NCBI RefSeq assembly: GCF_000213805.1
Contig: NC_015556.1
Span: 3,301,001-3,365,000, forward strand
Reading direction: 5' to 3'
Length of the DNA: 64,000 nt
Source: Pseudomonas fulva 12-X
GTDB taxonomy: Bacteria; Pseudomonadota; Gammaproteobacteria; Pseudomonadales; Pseudomonadaceae
Shown here: piece by piece, positions 1-11,533 of the stretch
Position numbering within the stretch: position 1 is the first letter of the stretch
Layout of the letters: each line of letters begins with the position of its first letter
Translations under genes and position numbers: made by a program
Notes under the pieces: model-generated
Database searches by the model: none
What the model was told of the DNA's origin: nothing
What the model saw: the letters and a program-made list of their open reading frames with translations, nothing else

Positions 1-1241
1 TCCTTCTCCCACTGGCGCAGCGCTTCGAGCTTCCAGAGGATCAACTGCATAAGCTGTCGCACCTGATCGTCCGACAGCTTCTTGTGGGCGAACAGCGCCT
101 CGTCCGGCTGCACGCCGCCTGCGAAGAAGAAGCTGGCCAGCGGTGCGATCTGGCTGAAGGTTTCCACCCTGCCCTGCACATGGGGCGCGATCTTCATCAG
201 GTAGTCGCTATTGAAGGCCCACTTCTGCACACCCGCAGCGAACTCCTCGACGCTCAGGTCGCGCATCCACTGGCCGTTGAGCCAGGACAGCTTCTCCAGA
301 TCGAAGATCGGCCCGCCAAGGGAAACGCGCTGCACGTCGAAGTGCTCGATCATCTCCTCAAGGGTGAATTTCTCGCGCTCGTCCGGCATCGACCAGCCCA
401 TGCGGCCCAGATAGTTGAGCATCGCCTGGGGCAGGAAGCCCATGCGCTCGTAGAAGGTGATCGAGGTCGGGTTCTTGCGCTTGGACAGCTTGCTCTTGTC
501 CGGGTTACGCAGCAGCGGCATGTAGCACAGCTGCGGCTTCTCCCAGCCGAAGTATTCGTACAGCAGGATCAGTTTGGGCGCCGAAGGCAGCCATTCTTCA
601 CCACGCAGCACGTGGGTGATCTTCATCAGGTGGTCGTCGACCACGTTGGCCAGGAAATAGGTCGGCAGGCCATCGGTCTTCATCAGCACCTGCATGTCCA
701 TGCGATCCCACGGAATCTCCACGTCGCCGCGCAGCATGTCCGGCACCACGCAGACGCCCTCGCTCGGCACCTTCATGCGGATCACGTGGGGCTCGCCAGC
801 CGCCAGGCGGCGTTGCACTTCCTCATCGGAGAGCAGCAGGCCGCGGCCGTCGTAGCGCGGCGTCTCGCCACGGGCCATCTGCTCGGCACGCATCTGGTCG
901 AGTTCTTCCGGGGTGCAGAAGCAGTAGAAGGCGTGGCCTTTCTCGACCAGTTCCAGGGCGTACTTGCGGTAGATCTCGCCGCGCTCGCTCTGCCGGTATG
1001 GGCCATAAGGGCCGCCGACGTCCGGGCCTTCGTTCCACTCGATGCCTAGCCAGCGCAGGGCGTCATAGATCTGCTGCTCGGACTCGCGGGTCGAACGGAC
1101 CTGGTCGGTATCCTCGATGCGCAGGATGAACTCGCCGCCGTGCTGCCTGGCGAAGCACAGGTTGAACAGGGCGATGTAGGCAGTGCCGACGTGAGGGTCG
1201 CCAGTAGGCGACGGAGCGATACGAGTACGAACGGTGGTCAT
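1..1241 (-). CDS. gltX: glutamyl-tRNA synthetase (3' part cut by window edge)
   Basis: Class I aminoacyl-tRNA synthetase that charges tRNA-Glu with glutamate in the cytosol. The reading frame begins [14 protein letters not shown] at 1241 and stays open to the left edge, giving about 413 of the roughly 490 residues usual for the family. The HIGH-type nucleotide-binding signature ([11 protein letters not shown]) lies at residues 10-20 and the KMSKS-type loop (KSKLSKRKN) near residue 247, so the catalytic domain is complete and only the anticodon-binding C-terminus is missing. It lies downstream of uvrB and the deoxyribosyltransferase on the same strand, a neighbourhood I recall from other Pseudomonas. 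The truncation is an artefact of the window, not of the gene. Confidence 0.97.
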   Translation of the reverse strand, partial: MTTVRTRIAPSPTGDPHVGTAYIALFNLCFARQHGGEFILRIEDTDQVRSTRESEQQIYDALRWLGIEWNEGPDVGGPYGPYRQSERGEIYRKYALELVEKGHAFYCFCTPEELDQMRAEQMARGETPRYDGRGLLLSDEEVQRRLAAGEPHVIRMKVPSEGVCVVPDMLRGDVEIPWDRMDMQVLMKTDGLPTYFLANVVDDHLMKITHVLRGEEWLPSAPKLILLYEYFGWEKPQLCYMPLLRNPDKSKLSKRKNPTSITFYERMGFLPQAMLNYLGRMGWSMPDEREKFTLEEMIEHFDVQRVSLGGPIFDLEKLSWLNGQWMRDLSVEEFAAGVQKWAFNSDYLMKIAPHVQGRVETFSQIAPLASFFFAGGVQPDEALFAHKKLSDDQVRQLMQLILWKLEALRQWEK

Positions 1242-1414
1242 GGAAAGTCCCGAGCAGGTAAGACTGAAAATGGCATGGGCTGGCCCTGCGCCCAGACCGC
1301 ATGAGCGGCCGGCGCAGGCGCCATGGATGACGCGAGAAAGCGAAGGGAACGAATATTAACAGGCCAGCCCCGGCAGGCTCCAGCGAAGCACGGCGCTGGC
1401 CTGCGAAGAACGGG

Positions 1415-1926
1415 TCAGGCGCCCGACGCGCCGCTCAGGTAACCACGTAGCGCCGCGACGCCCTCCTCTACACTGGCGCTGCAACCGACCCAGGAACAGG
1501 CGAGCATCAGATTGCGCGGCAGGCCGAAATCCTCGATGAAGTAGCCGTCGGCGTCACGACCCTCAGTGTCACTGGGCAACCACTGGCGCATGCTGCCCCG
1601 GGGCTCGAAATACGCCCACACCGGCTTGCCCAGCGCCACCGCCGCACCGACCTCGAACGCCGTACCGGAATCCGGCTCAAAGCCGCGAAACAGGTTGAGG
1701 TTGGCCAGCACGGCGTCGGCCTCACGGATCATCGCCAGGTTGAGCCGGCAGATCTGCGCCGCCAATGCAGCCGGCGCCAAACCTTCGGCCACCTCGTTAT
1801 CGAACGGATAGAGTCCTTCGAGCCCCTGCTCGCGGCACAGCCGCTTGAGGTACTCGCCGTGCTCGACGGCATCGGCCCGGAACACGTCGAAGCCGGCCAG
1901 GTAGACCTTGGGCTGACCTGCCGTAC

Positions 1927-1930
<4 letters not shown>
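1415..1930 (-). CDS. nucleoside 2-deoxyribosyltransferase family protein
   Basis: 171-residue cytosolic protein of the nucleoside 2-deoxyribosyltransferase superfamily, whose members swap or hydrolyse the base of (deoxy)nucleosides. The N-terminus has the typical [11 protein letters not shown] strand-loop. The middle carries [22 protein letters not shown] chemistry: [20 protein letters not shown] supplies the conserved Asp and the catalytic-type Glu. The ATG overlaps the uvrB stop by 4 bp, so the two are translationally coupled and probably co-transcribed. That placement suggests a role in cleaning or recycling nucleotides beside excision repair, but this is inference. The substrate cannot be read from the sequence, and a hydrolase activity is equally possible. 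Confidence 0.85.
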
Positions 1931-3942
<2,012 letters not shown>

Positions 3943-4108
3943 AAATACCTCTGCAAAGGCTGTGACGCCACGACCACACGTGCGTCATACCTGATGTACG
4001 CTGTCGCGACACCGAATATGGGCCGCTATACTAACGGCCCGCTTGCGCAACCCCTAATCCAGTTGCCGGGTTGCTCGATACTCACCCCACCACAGAGCTG
4101 CCGCCCCC

Positions 4109-5305
4109 ATGAGTCTGTTCTCCGCCGTCGAAATGGCTCCGCGCGATCCCATCCTGGGCCTCAACGAAGCATTCAACGCCGATAAACGCCCTGACAAGGT
4201 CAACCTTGGCGTGGGTGTCTACACCAACGAAGAAGGCCGCATACCGCTGCTGCGCGCCGTGGTCGAAGCCGAAGCGGCCCTGACCACCGCTCGCGCGCCA
4301 CGTGGCTACCTGCCGATCGAAGGCATCGCCGCCTACGATCAGGCCGTGCAGAAGCTGCTGCTGGGCAATGACTCGCCGCTGATCCAGCAAGGCCGCGTAA
4401 TCACCACCCAGGCCATCGGCGGCACTGGCGCGCTGAAGACCGGCGCGGACTTTCTCAAGCGTCTGCTGCCCGACGCCACCGTGGCGATCAGCGACCCAAG
4501 CTGGGAGAACCATCGCGCGCTGTTCGAAACCGCCGGTTTCCCGGTGCGCAACTACCGCTACTACGACGCCTTCAGCAACGGCGTGAACCGTGGCGGCCTG
4601 CTCGAAGACCTGAAGAACCTGCCGGCGCGCTCCATCGTCGTGCTGCACGCCTGCTGCCACAACCCGACCGGCGTAGACCTGACGCCCGAAGACTGGCAAG
4701 CGGTGTTGGAAATCGTGCGCGAACGCGAGCATGTGCCCTTCCTCGACATCGCCTACCAGGGTTTTGGCGACGGTATTGAAGAAGACGCCGCGGCGGTACG
4801 TTTGTTCGCCCAATCTGGCCTGACCTTCTTCGTCTCCAGCTCGTTCTCCAAGTCGTTTTCGCTTTACGGCGAGCGCGTCGGCGCCCTGACCATCGTGGTC
4901 GGCGACCAGGAAGAAGGCAGCCGCGTGCTGTCCCAGGTCAAGCGGGTGATCCGCACCAACTACTCCAACCCGCCGACCCATGGCGCCAGCGTGGTTGCAG
5001 CCGTGCTAAACAACCCGGAACTGCGCGTGATGTGGGAAACCGAGCTGGGCGAGATGCGCGATCGTATCCGCACCATGCGCCTGGCCATGGTCGAGCAGCT
5101 GGCAGCGCTGAACGCCAAACGCGACTTCGGCTTTGTCGCCGAACAGCGCGGCATGTTCTCCTACTCGGGGCTGACCACCGAACAGGTCGAGCGCCTGCGC
5201 AGTGAATTCGGCATCTACGCCGTGGGCACCGGCCGCATCTGCGTGGCCGCCCTGAACACGCGCAACCTGCCGGTCGTAACCAAGGCCATCGCCGCCGTTC
5301 TATAA
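4109..5305 (+). CDS. aromatic/aspartate family amino acid aminotransferase
   Basis: 398-residue PLP-dependent class I aminotransferase of the AspC/TyrB type, transferring amino groups between aspartate or aromatic amino acids and 2-oxoglutarate. The PLP-anchoring lysine lies in SSSFSKSFSLYGERVG near residue 247. The pocket motifs CCHNPTGVDLT and LDIAYQGFGDG (Asp and Tyr contacting the pyridine ring) are intact, and the C-terminal substrate arginine is present in VGTGRICVAALN. The sequence cannot say whether aspartate or aromatic amino acids are preferred. A perfect 9-bp hairpin follows the stop codon, then tRNA-Asn. It is transcribed divergently from uvrB; TATACT at 4026-4031 is a plausible -10 box. 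Confidence 0.93.
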   Translation: MSLFSAVEMAPRDPILGLNEAFNADKRPDKVNLGVGVYTNEEGRIPLLRAVVEAEAALTTARAPRGYLPIEGIAAYDQAVQKLLLGNDSPLIQQGRVITTQAIGGTGALKTGADFLKRLLPDATVAISDPSWENHRALFETAGFPVRNYRYYDAFSNGVNRGGLLEDLKNLPARSIVVLHACCHNPTGVDLTPEDWQAVLEIVREREHVPFLDIAYQGFGDGIEEDAAAVRLFAQSGLTFFVSSSFSKSFSLYGERVGALTIVVGDQEEGSRVLSQVKRVIRTNYSNPPTHGASVVAAVLNNPELRVMWETELGEMRDRIRTMRLAMVEQLAALNAKRDFGFVAEQRGMFSYSGLTTEQVERLRSEFGIYAVGTGRICVAALNTRNLPVVTKAIAAVL

Positions 5306-5312
5306 GTTGCGA

Positions 5313-5341
5313 GGGGAAGTCGGCAGATGCTTGACTTCCCC
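5313..5341 (+). terminator. hairpin after the aminotransferase gene
   Basis: GGGGAAGTC and GACTTCCCC form a perfect 9-bp stem with an 11-nt loop, starting 8 nt after the stop codon. Only TT CG TT follows, so it is a weak intrinsic terminator at best. The right arm contains the -35 box of the tRNA-Asn promoter. Confidence 0.5.
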
Positions 5342-5358
5342 TTCGTAATCAGTAGGAT
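5331..5358 (+). promoter_or_regulatory. sigma-70 promoter of tRNA-Asn
   Basis: TTGACT (-35) at 5331-5336 and TAGGAT (-10) at 5353-5358 are separated by 16 nt. Start of transcription is expected near 5365, a few bases before the mature tRNA 5' end. Confidence 0.55.
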
Positions 5359-5370
5359 ACGCGTCGTTGT

Positions 5371-5446
5371 TCCGCGATAGCTCAGTCGGTAGAGCAAATG
5401 ACTGTTAATCATTGGGTCCCTGGTTCGAGTCCAGGTCGCGGAGCCA
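5371..5446 (+). tRNA. tRNA-Asn (GTT)
   Basis: 76-nt tRNA with encoded CCA. The acceptor stem is TCCGCGA/TCGCGGA, and the anticodon loop CTGTTAA carries GTT at 5404-5406. The T-arm GGTTCGAGTCC is canonical. From memory, in P. aeruginosa PAO1 the same aminotransferase/tRNA-Asn pair borders the O-antigen locus. Here it borders the flagellar regulators instead. Confidence 0.97.
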
Positions 5447-5451
5447 AATTC

Positions 5452-5482
5452 AAAAGCCTCGGTTAATACCGGGGCTTTTTTA
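5452..5482 (+). terminator. intrinsic terminator of tRNA-Asn
   Basis: AAAGCCTCGG and CCGGGGCTTT form a stem with one internal mismatch around TTAATA, followed by a T-run. It begins 6 nt after the tRNA 3' end. Confidence 0.85.
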
Positions 5483-5744
5483 TGCCCGCCGGACTCTTAC
5501 CAGGGACTACGTCCCAGGTTATTCGCTTCGCTCACCCCTTCGGGGCCGCGCTGAAGCGCGTTCAGCTGCGCTGTCGAGTCCAGGTCGCGTGTCGGAAAGT
5601 ATGCGGTCCGTAGGGTGGGTTAGCGCCGCGGGCCAGAAGCCTGGCGAACGCCACCTACTCGGAGCGGCGCGTAATCCACCAAGCGATCACGAGGCCTAAA
5701 AAACTCCCCAGGTATCGCTTCGCTCAACCCGGGCTACCTCAGGT
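5482..5744. repeat. repeat-rich intergenic junction between tRNA-Asn and fleR
   Basis: No gene is supported here. The stretch holds a 16-bp exact copy (5574-5589) of the tRNA-Asn 3' sequence found at 5425-5440. It also holds an imperfect inverted repeat with arms GGGTGGGTTAGCGCCGC (from 5613) and GCGGCGCGTAATCCACC (to 5680), a short-palindrome type common between Pseudomonas genes. Two GCTTCGCTCA-type repeats lie near 5524 and 5717. The second lies just downstream of the fleR stop codon. The mixture looks like scar tissue at a rearrangement or former integration boundary. Confidence 0.6.
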
Positions 5745-7148
5745 TTAGCTGGCGTAGAGATAAGCCTCGACATCCATCCCCGCATCACGCATCTGCGCCA
5801 GCTTGTAACGCAAGGTGCGCGGGCTGATGCCCAGGCGCTCGGCGGCCTCTTTGCGCCGCCCACGCTCGGCACGCAGGATATCGATGATCACCTGATATTC
5901 CCGACGTCGCAGATCCTCGCCCAGGGCGCCATCCGCCACGCTTGCGTCCGGTATGACCGGCATCGGCACGTTCGGCACCACCGCCAATTGAGGCGCAGGT
6001 GCAGACTGTGCAAAACCGATAGGCGCGTTCAGGCACAAGTCATGAGGCTCGATAACGCCGTTTTGCTGAAGAATCACCGCACGCTGAATGGCATTATCGA
6101 GTTCCCGCACATTACCTGGCCATGCGTGGCCAGTCAGGCAGGCAATGGCCTGAGCCGAGAAGCGCAGCGGGTTCAGGTTAATCTTCTTCACGTACTTGGC
6201 CAACAGTCGCTCGGCCAAGGGCAAAATATCCGCCGGGCGCTCGCGTAGCGGTCGCCAGGCCAGCGGAAACACGGAAAGCCGATAGAACAGATCCTCACGG
6301 AAACGCCCCGCCGCGACCTCTGCCGCCAGGTCACGGTTACTGGTGGCCAGCACACGGATGTCCAGGCTGATCGGTTTGCGAGCGCCTACACGCTCGACTT
6401 CGCGCTCCTGCAACACACGCAACAGCTTGGCCTGCAGAGCGAGCGGCATCTCGGAAATCTCATCGAGCAGGATGGTGCCACCCTCCGCCAGCTCGAATTT
6501 GCCCGGCGCGCTGGCAACGGCCCCCGTGAAGGCGCCCTTCTCATGACCGAACAGCGTCGCCTCCAGCATGTTGTCCGGAATCGCCGCGCAGTTGATGGCA
6601 ATGAAAGGCCCCTTGGCCCGCGGCGATTGCTGATGAAGATAACGCGCCAGAACCTCCTTGCCGGTTCCGGACTCGCCAGTGATCAACACCGTGGAATCGC
6701 TACGGGCGACCCGCGCCGCCAACTCGAGCAGCTGCAGGCTGGCTGGCTCGCAAGCTACCGGGCCGTCCTGCTCCAGCTCGCTGGCCCGACCGAGCGCATG
6801 GCGCGCCACCATCGACAGCAGAGTCTTGGGCTCGAACGGCTTGACCAGATAATCGGCAGCACCGCGGCGTATAGCGTCGACGGCACGCTCGACCGCGCCG
6901 AAAGCCGTCATCAGCAGCACCGGCAACTGCGGCTGCCGCTCACGGATTGCGCCTAGTAGTTGATGCCCATCCATGCCCGGCATGTTCACATCACTGATCA
7001 CCAGCCCGAACGGCTCCTGAGCAATCGCGACCAGCGCCGCTTCGGCGCAGTCGACGGCCCGGTAATCATGACCACCAAGCTCGAGGGTATCGGCCAGGGC
7101 TTCGCGCAATGCGCGATCGTCTTCAACCAGCAGGACTTTGGCAGCCAT
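5745..7148 (-). CDS. fleR: sigma-54-dependent flagellar response regulator FleR
   Basis: 467-residue NtrC-family response regulator, partner of FleS, activating the class III flagellar genes (flgBCDE, flgFGHIJKL and others in P. aeruginosa). Residues 1-115 form a receiver domain with the acidic pair ED D and phospho-acceptor Asp53 in ISDVNMPG. The AAA+ domain has Walker A GESGTGKE near 155-162 and the sigma-54 contact loop GAFTGA. A Fis-type helix-turn-helix ends the protein (RRKEAAERLGISPRTLRYKL). It follows fleS after 3 bp. In PAO1 fliE follows fleR; here the next gene is tRNA-Asn, so the fliE-onward genes must lie elsewhere. Confidence 0.96.
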   Translation of the reverse strand: MAAKVLLVEDDRALREALADTLELGGHDYRAVDCAEAALVAIAQEPFGLVISDVNMPGMDGHQLLGAIRERQPQLPVLLMTAFGAVERAVDAIRRGAADYLVKPFEPKTLLSMVARHALGRASELEQDGPVACEPASLQLLELAARVARSDSTVLITGESGTGKEVLARYLHQQSPRAKGPFIAINCAAIPDNMLEATLFGHEKGAFTGAVASAPGKFELAEGGTILLDEISEMPLALQAKLLRVLQEREVERVGARKPISLDIRVLATSNRDLAAEVAAGRFREDLFYRLSVFPLAWRPLRERPADILPLAERLLAKYVKKINLNPLRFSAQAIACLTGHAWPGNVRELDNAIQRAVILQQNGVIEPHDLCLNAPIGFAQSAPAPQLAVVPNVPMPVIPDASVADGALGEDLRRREYQVIIDILRAERGRRKEAAERLGISPRTLRYKLAQMRDAGMDVEAYLYAS

Positions 7149-7151
7149 GGG

Positions 7152-8357
7152 TCACTCCTGAATCGTGGGGTGCGCTGGGGTAATCAGCGGCAGAATCAAC
7201 AAGGCGCAGGTACCGCGACCTGGCCGCGAACGCAGCTGCAGCTCGCCCTGATGAGCGCGGGCGACTGCCTTGACCACCGCCAGCCCGAGGCCGGTGCCGG
7301 TGGTTTTCGTCGTGAAGAACGGCTCGCCCAGTCGCGCCAGCGTCAGCGCGTCAATACCTGGGCCGTCATCACTGATGCACAGCCGCAAGGTGGAGCCGCG
7401 CCGGTAGGCATGCACCTTGAGGCGCACACCCTGTCCTGCCGCCTGGATCGAGTTTTCGACGAGGTTCAGCATCGCACCTACCAGCGTGTCGCGGTTGCAG
7501 AGCAGTTCGCCGCCACGGGCATCGCACTGCCAGCGCACATTTATGCCCTGCACCACGGCCTCTCCTGACCGCCTGAGCGCCTCGAAGAGCTGAGCGGATT
7601 CGAGTCGGTCCGGTAGCGGCAGCTCGCCGCGGGCGAACACCAGCATGTCGCGTACCTGATGCTCGAGCTCATGCAGCCGCTCTTTCAAGCGACCTGCGAA
7701 ACGCTGCTGCTGCTCGGCCGGCAGCACCTGCTCGGTCAGGTGACCGGCATAAAGCAGCGCCGCCGACAGCGGCGTACGTACCTGATGCGCCAGGGAGGCG
7801 ACCATTCGCCCCATGGCGCTCAGCCGCTCGTGCCGCGACAACTGATCCTGCAAGCGACGGGTTTCCGTCTGGTCGGTCAGCAATACCAACTGTCCCGGCT
7901 CACCCTGCAGCGAGCGGGTGGAAATCGACAGCCGCCGGCCATCGGCCAGGGAAATCTCGTGACCATCATCATGCCGGGGGGCGAAACGCTGTGCGATCAC
8001 GTCCCGCCAGAGTCGCCCAAGCAGCGGTTCACCCAACATGTATCGCGCGACAGGATTGGCTTCGCGAACAACACCATGGCCATCGATGACCACCACGCCG
8101 CCCGGCAACAAATCCAAGAGGCTTTGCAGGCGATTAGCCAGGCGCTCCTTTTCGTTGAGCTCCTGCACACGCTGCTCACTGACTTGGGCAAGCTGGCCAG
8201 TCAGTTCATTGACGCGATCTTCCAAAAGGCTGTACGAGCTACCCAGCCGGCTCGACATCTGCTCGAACAAGGCCAGCGACTGCTCCAGCTCCCCACGCTC
8301 CGCGCCTACCGGCGATGAGGTATCCAGGGAAACATGACGTTGCGGGCTTGGTTTCAT
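7152..8357 (-). CDS. fleS: flagellar sensor histidine kinase FleS
   Basis: 401-residue soluble-looking histidine kinase with no clear membrane segment; it phosphorylates FleR. The order is an N-terminal coiled-coil region (about 20-75), a PAS domain (about 75-180), HisKA with the phosphorylatable His near 191 in SLAHQVRTPLSAA, then HATPase_c with N box NLVENSIQAA near 300 and G boxes DDGPGID and GTGLGLAVVK. A sigma-54 promoter lies about 55 bp upstream, agreeing with FleQ/RpoN control of fleSR in P. aeruginosa. The ribosome-binding site is weak (GAGAGAG). Confidence 0.95.
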   Translation of the reverse strand: MKPSPQRHVSLDTSSPVGAERGELEQSLALFEQMSSRLGSSYSLLEDRVNELTGQLAQVSEQRVQELNEKERLANRLQSLLDLLPGGVVVIDGHGVVREANPVARYMLGEPLLGRLWRDVIAQRFAPRHDDGHEISLADGRRLSISTRSLQGEPGQLVLLTDQTETRRLQDQLSRHERLSAMGRMVASLAHQVRTPLSAALLYAGHLTEQVLPAEQQQRFAGRLKERLHELEHQVRDMLVFARGELPLPDRLESAQLFEALRRSGEAVVQGINVRWQCDARGGELLCNRDTLVGAMLNLVENSIQAAGQGVRLKVHAYRRGSTLRLCISDDGPGIDALTLARLGEPFFTTKTTGTGLGLAVVKAVARAHQGELQLRSRPGRGTCALLILPLITPAHPTIQE

Positions 8358-8409
8358 TGCACTCTCTCGCGTGGCGAGCCGTCAGAAGGCGGTCATTTGC
8401 CAAGGAGAC

Positions 8410-8426
8410 AGCAATACTCATGCCTA
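8410..8426 (-). promoter_or_regulatory. sigma-54 promoter of fleSR
   Basis: On the minus strand the sequence reads TAGGCATGAGTATTGCT. The GG and GC dinucleotides are exactly 10 nt apart and the -12 element TTGCT is perfect; the -24 element is GGCATG rather than GGCACG. It sits between fleQ and fleS, and transcription should start near 8398. Confidence 0.8.
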
Positions 8427-8516
8427 AAAATAAAACTCTTTATTTTCAATAGCATAAGGATTTAATGGGCAGCAGATCGTCAATTGACTGACTGCAAGAG
8501 CGTTAATGCTCTGAGG

Positions 8517-8541
8517 GAAAAGGTGGGCTGTAGCCCACCCT
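8517..8541 (-). terminator. intrinsic terminator of fleQ
   Basis: GGTGGGCT and AGCCCACC pair perfectly around a 2-nt centre (8522-8539), followed on the minus strand by TTTTCC. It belongs to the TAGGGTGGGCTACAGCCCACC palindrome type common in Pseudomonas spacers. It separates fleQ from the fleSR promoter. Confidence 0.75.
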
Positions 8542-8562
8542 ATGACGTTTAGGCCAGGCGAC

Positions 8563-10035
<1,473 letters not shown>

Positions 10036-10094
10036 AATTGTTCGGCCCAGAGAGAGAAAGCCACCAGCCGCCAACGCGCCGGCATATGGCCAGC

Positions 10095-10123
10095 AGTAAA
10101 GTAAATTATTGGCGCTTAGTCAA
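10095..10123 (-). promoter_or_regulatory. candidate sigma-70 promoter of fleQ
   Basis: On the minus strand TTGACT and TTTACT are spaced by 17 nt, about 60 nt upstream of the fleQ ATG. In P. aeruginosa fleQ is transcribed from a sigma-70 promoter that Vfr and AmrZ repress; I could not identify their sites here with confidence. Confidence 0.45.
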
Positions 10124-10240
10124 TTTTATGGCGTGATTATTTAGAGGAAGTTGCGATGAGGCCCAAAAGAGCGCTCGGCAATCAGAAGGCGTAGAGAAAA
10201 AGGGCAACGCTGCAGACAACAATAGCGCCTATAGGCTGAC

Positions 10241-10537
10241 TCAGCCAAAAAGCTGATAAACCTTCGCACCCTGCTGCGACTGGTTGAACTGGACGAGTTC
10301 GTTAGCCAAGCGCTGACGCTCGGCTTGGCACGCAGTTACCAAATCCTTATAGAGATCCAGCAACTCTTCCATTCGCGCCCGCAGCGCACCATCGTCCTCG
10401 GCAGCATCGACCATGGCATCTTCCACAGCCTGGCGGCACTGCAGATCCAGCTCACCGATAGCCGCCCAATCCTGGGTGGACAATGCCTGGCGCATTGCCG
10501 TACCCGTATTCTGCAGACGCTGAACAGAAGCATTCAT
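10241..10537 (-). CDS. fliT: FliT-like flagellar chaperone
   Basis: 98-residue helical protein (MNASVQRLQNTGTAMRQ to KVYQLFG) at the position of PA1096/FliT, directly after fliS. FliT-family proteins are export chaperones for the filament cap FliD; the P. aeruginosa gene at this place has also been called fleP. The ATG at 10537 is chosen because GAGGAA lies 8 nt ahead; in-frame upstream starts would intrude into fliS. The family is very divergent, so the name rests on position, size and helical, Gln/Glu-rich composition more than on motifs. Confidence 0.7.
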   Translation of the reverse strand: MNASVQRLQNTGTAMRQALSTQDWAAIGELDLQCRQAVEDAMVDAAEDDGALRARMEELLDLYKDLVTACQAERQRLANELVQFNQSQQGAKVYQLFG

Positions 10538-10560
10538 CTTAAAATTCCTCATGCGCGCTC

Positions 10561-10938
10561 TTATTGAGCGATGGCATCCCAACCAGCCTTGACGTCACGC
10601 AGCAGGCCAGCGACTTCGTCGATCGGCTCTACTGTGTTGTACAGGTTGGCCTCAGAGAGGCGACGAACCATGTAGTCGTACAGCTTATCGAGGTTCTGCG
10701 CGAGCTCGCCCTGGGCCAGATCAAGGCCAGTGCGCAAGCCACCGATGATTCCTATTGCCTTGCCAATGAGCTCGCCTTTGAGGGCATGCTGCTGGCGCTC
10801 CATGGCACCACGCGCTTGAGCCAAACGCGTCAGCCCACCCTCCATCAACATTTGAATCAGACGATGCGGGCTGGCATCGACAGCCTGAGCCTGAGTGTTA
10901 ACGTTTTGATACTGACGCATAGCGGCCATGGCATTCAT
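10561..10938 (-). CDS. fliS: flagellin export chaperone FliS (copy nearer fleQ)
   Basis: 125-residue helical chaperone that binds the flagellin C-terminus and keeps it unpolymerised before export. The family motif block ELAQNLDKLYDYMVRRL is at about residues 77-95, and the N-terminal MRQYQNVNTQAQAVDASPHRLIQMLMEG is typical of FliS. GGAG is 10 nt before the ATG. It lies 208 bp after a second, diverged fliS-type gene, and the fliT-like gene follows after 23 bp. Of the two copies this one looks closer to classical FliS. Confidence 0.92.
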   Translation of the reverse strand: MNAMAAMRQYQNVNTQAQAVDASPHRLIQMLMEGGLTRLAQARGAMERQQHALKGELIGKAIGIIGGLRTGLDLAQGELAQNLDKLYDYMVRRLSEANLYNTVEPIDEVAGLLRDVKAGWDAIAQ

Positions 10939-11146
10939 ACTAGATGTACTCCAGTGTAGAGCGGGAATACTGATTGTATCGGCATGGCAGGCGTGAGCTT
11001 TAACACGGATTAATCACAAACTAATGGCCGGGTAGAAATTTTACGCGAGCGCCCCCTCAATGCCATGAAGCTGGCCACTATGCAAACCGAAGCGCCATCG
11101 ATAACTGGAGCTGCGGCCCAGTACCCACAGTGACGCAGCATCAGAA

Positions 11147-11533
11147 CTATCGGGCCGCCTGATCAACCTCAGGACCGATTGAGGCCCATCCCTCGCGAAT
11201 CTCGGAGAGCAGGCTGTGCACTTCTCGCAAGCTTCGTGGCGTATTGTCCAGTGCAACGCCGACCAGGCGCCGATTGATATAGTCGTACAAGTCATCCAGG
11301 TTCTGCACCAGCTCGCCGCCCAACGTTTTATCCAGGCTGGACTGCAAAACTGAAATAATTGAGATAGTGCCGCTGACTGCTTCCCCTCGTAGGTCCGGAT
11401 TTCCTTGTTGCTGCGCTAACAGCGCTAAAGCAATACGCTCGAGCGCACCGTCCAGCAAAAGCCCGACAGCTTGATAAGGGGTTACGTCCTGACTGCTCTT
11501 GATGCTTTTGTAGGTATCGATTGGCTTGCTCAT
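11147..11533 (-). CDS. second FliS-family protein
   Basis: 128-residue FliS paralogue. The diagnostic block [17 protein letters not shown] matches the same block of the neighbouring FliS, but the rest has diverged widely. It starts directly after the fliD stop codon with no gap, so it is co-translated with the cap protein, while the classical fliS stands 208 bp away. It may chaperone flagellin redundantly or have specialised on another late substrate; the sequence does not decide. The hydrophobic N-terminal helix of FliS ([15 protein letters not shown]) is preserved, so it is probably functional. Confidence 0.85.
   Translation of the reverse strand: MSKPIDTYKSIKSSQDVTPYQAVGLLLDGALERIALALLAQQQGNPDLRGEAVSGTISIISVLQSSLDKTLGGELVQNLDDLYDYINRRLVGVALDNTPRSLREVHSLLSEIREGWASIGPEVDQAAR

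Noticed and set aside
3943..4108. LexA box between uvrB and the aminotransferase
   Set aside because: CTGATGTACGCTGT resembles part of a box, but no CTGT-N8-ACAG palindrome is present.
5412..5699. 95-codon frame beginning inside tRNA-Asn
   Set aside because: It overlaps the tRNA, crosses its terminator and consists of repeat sequence.
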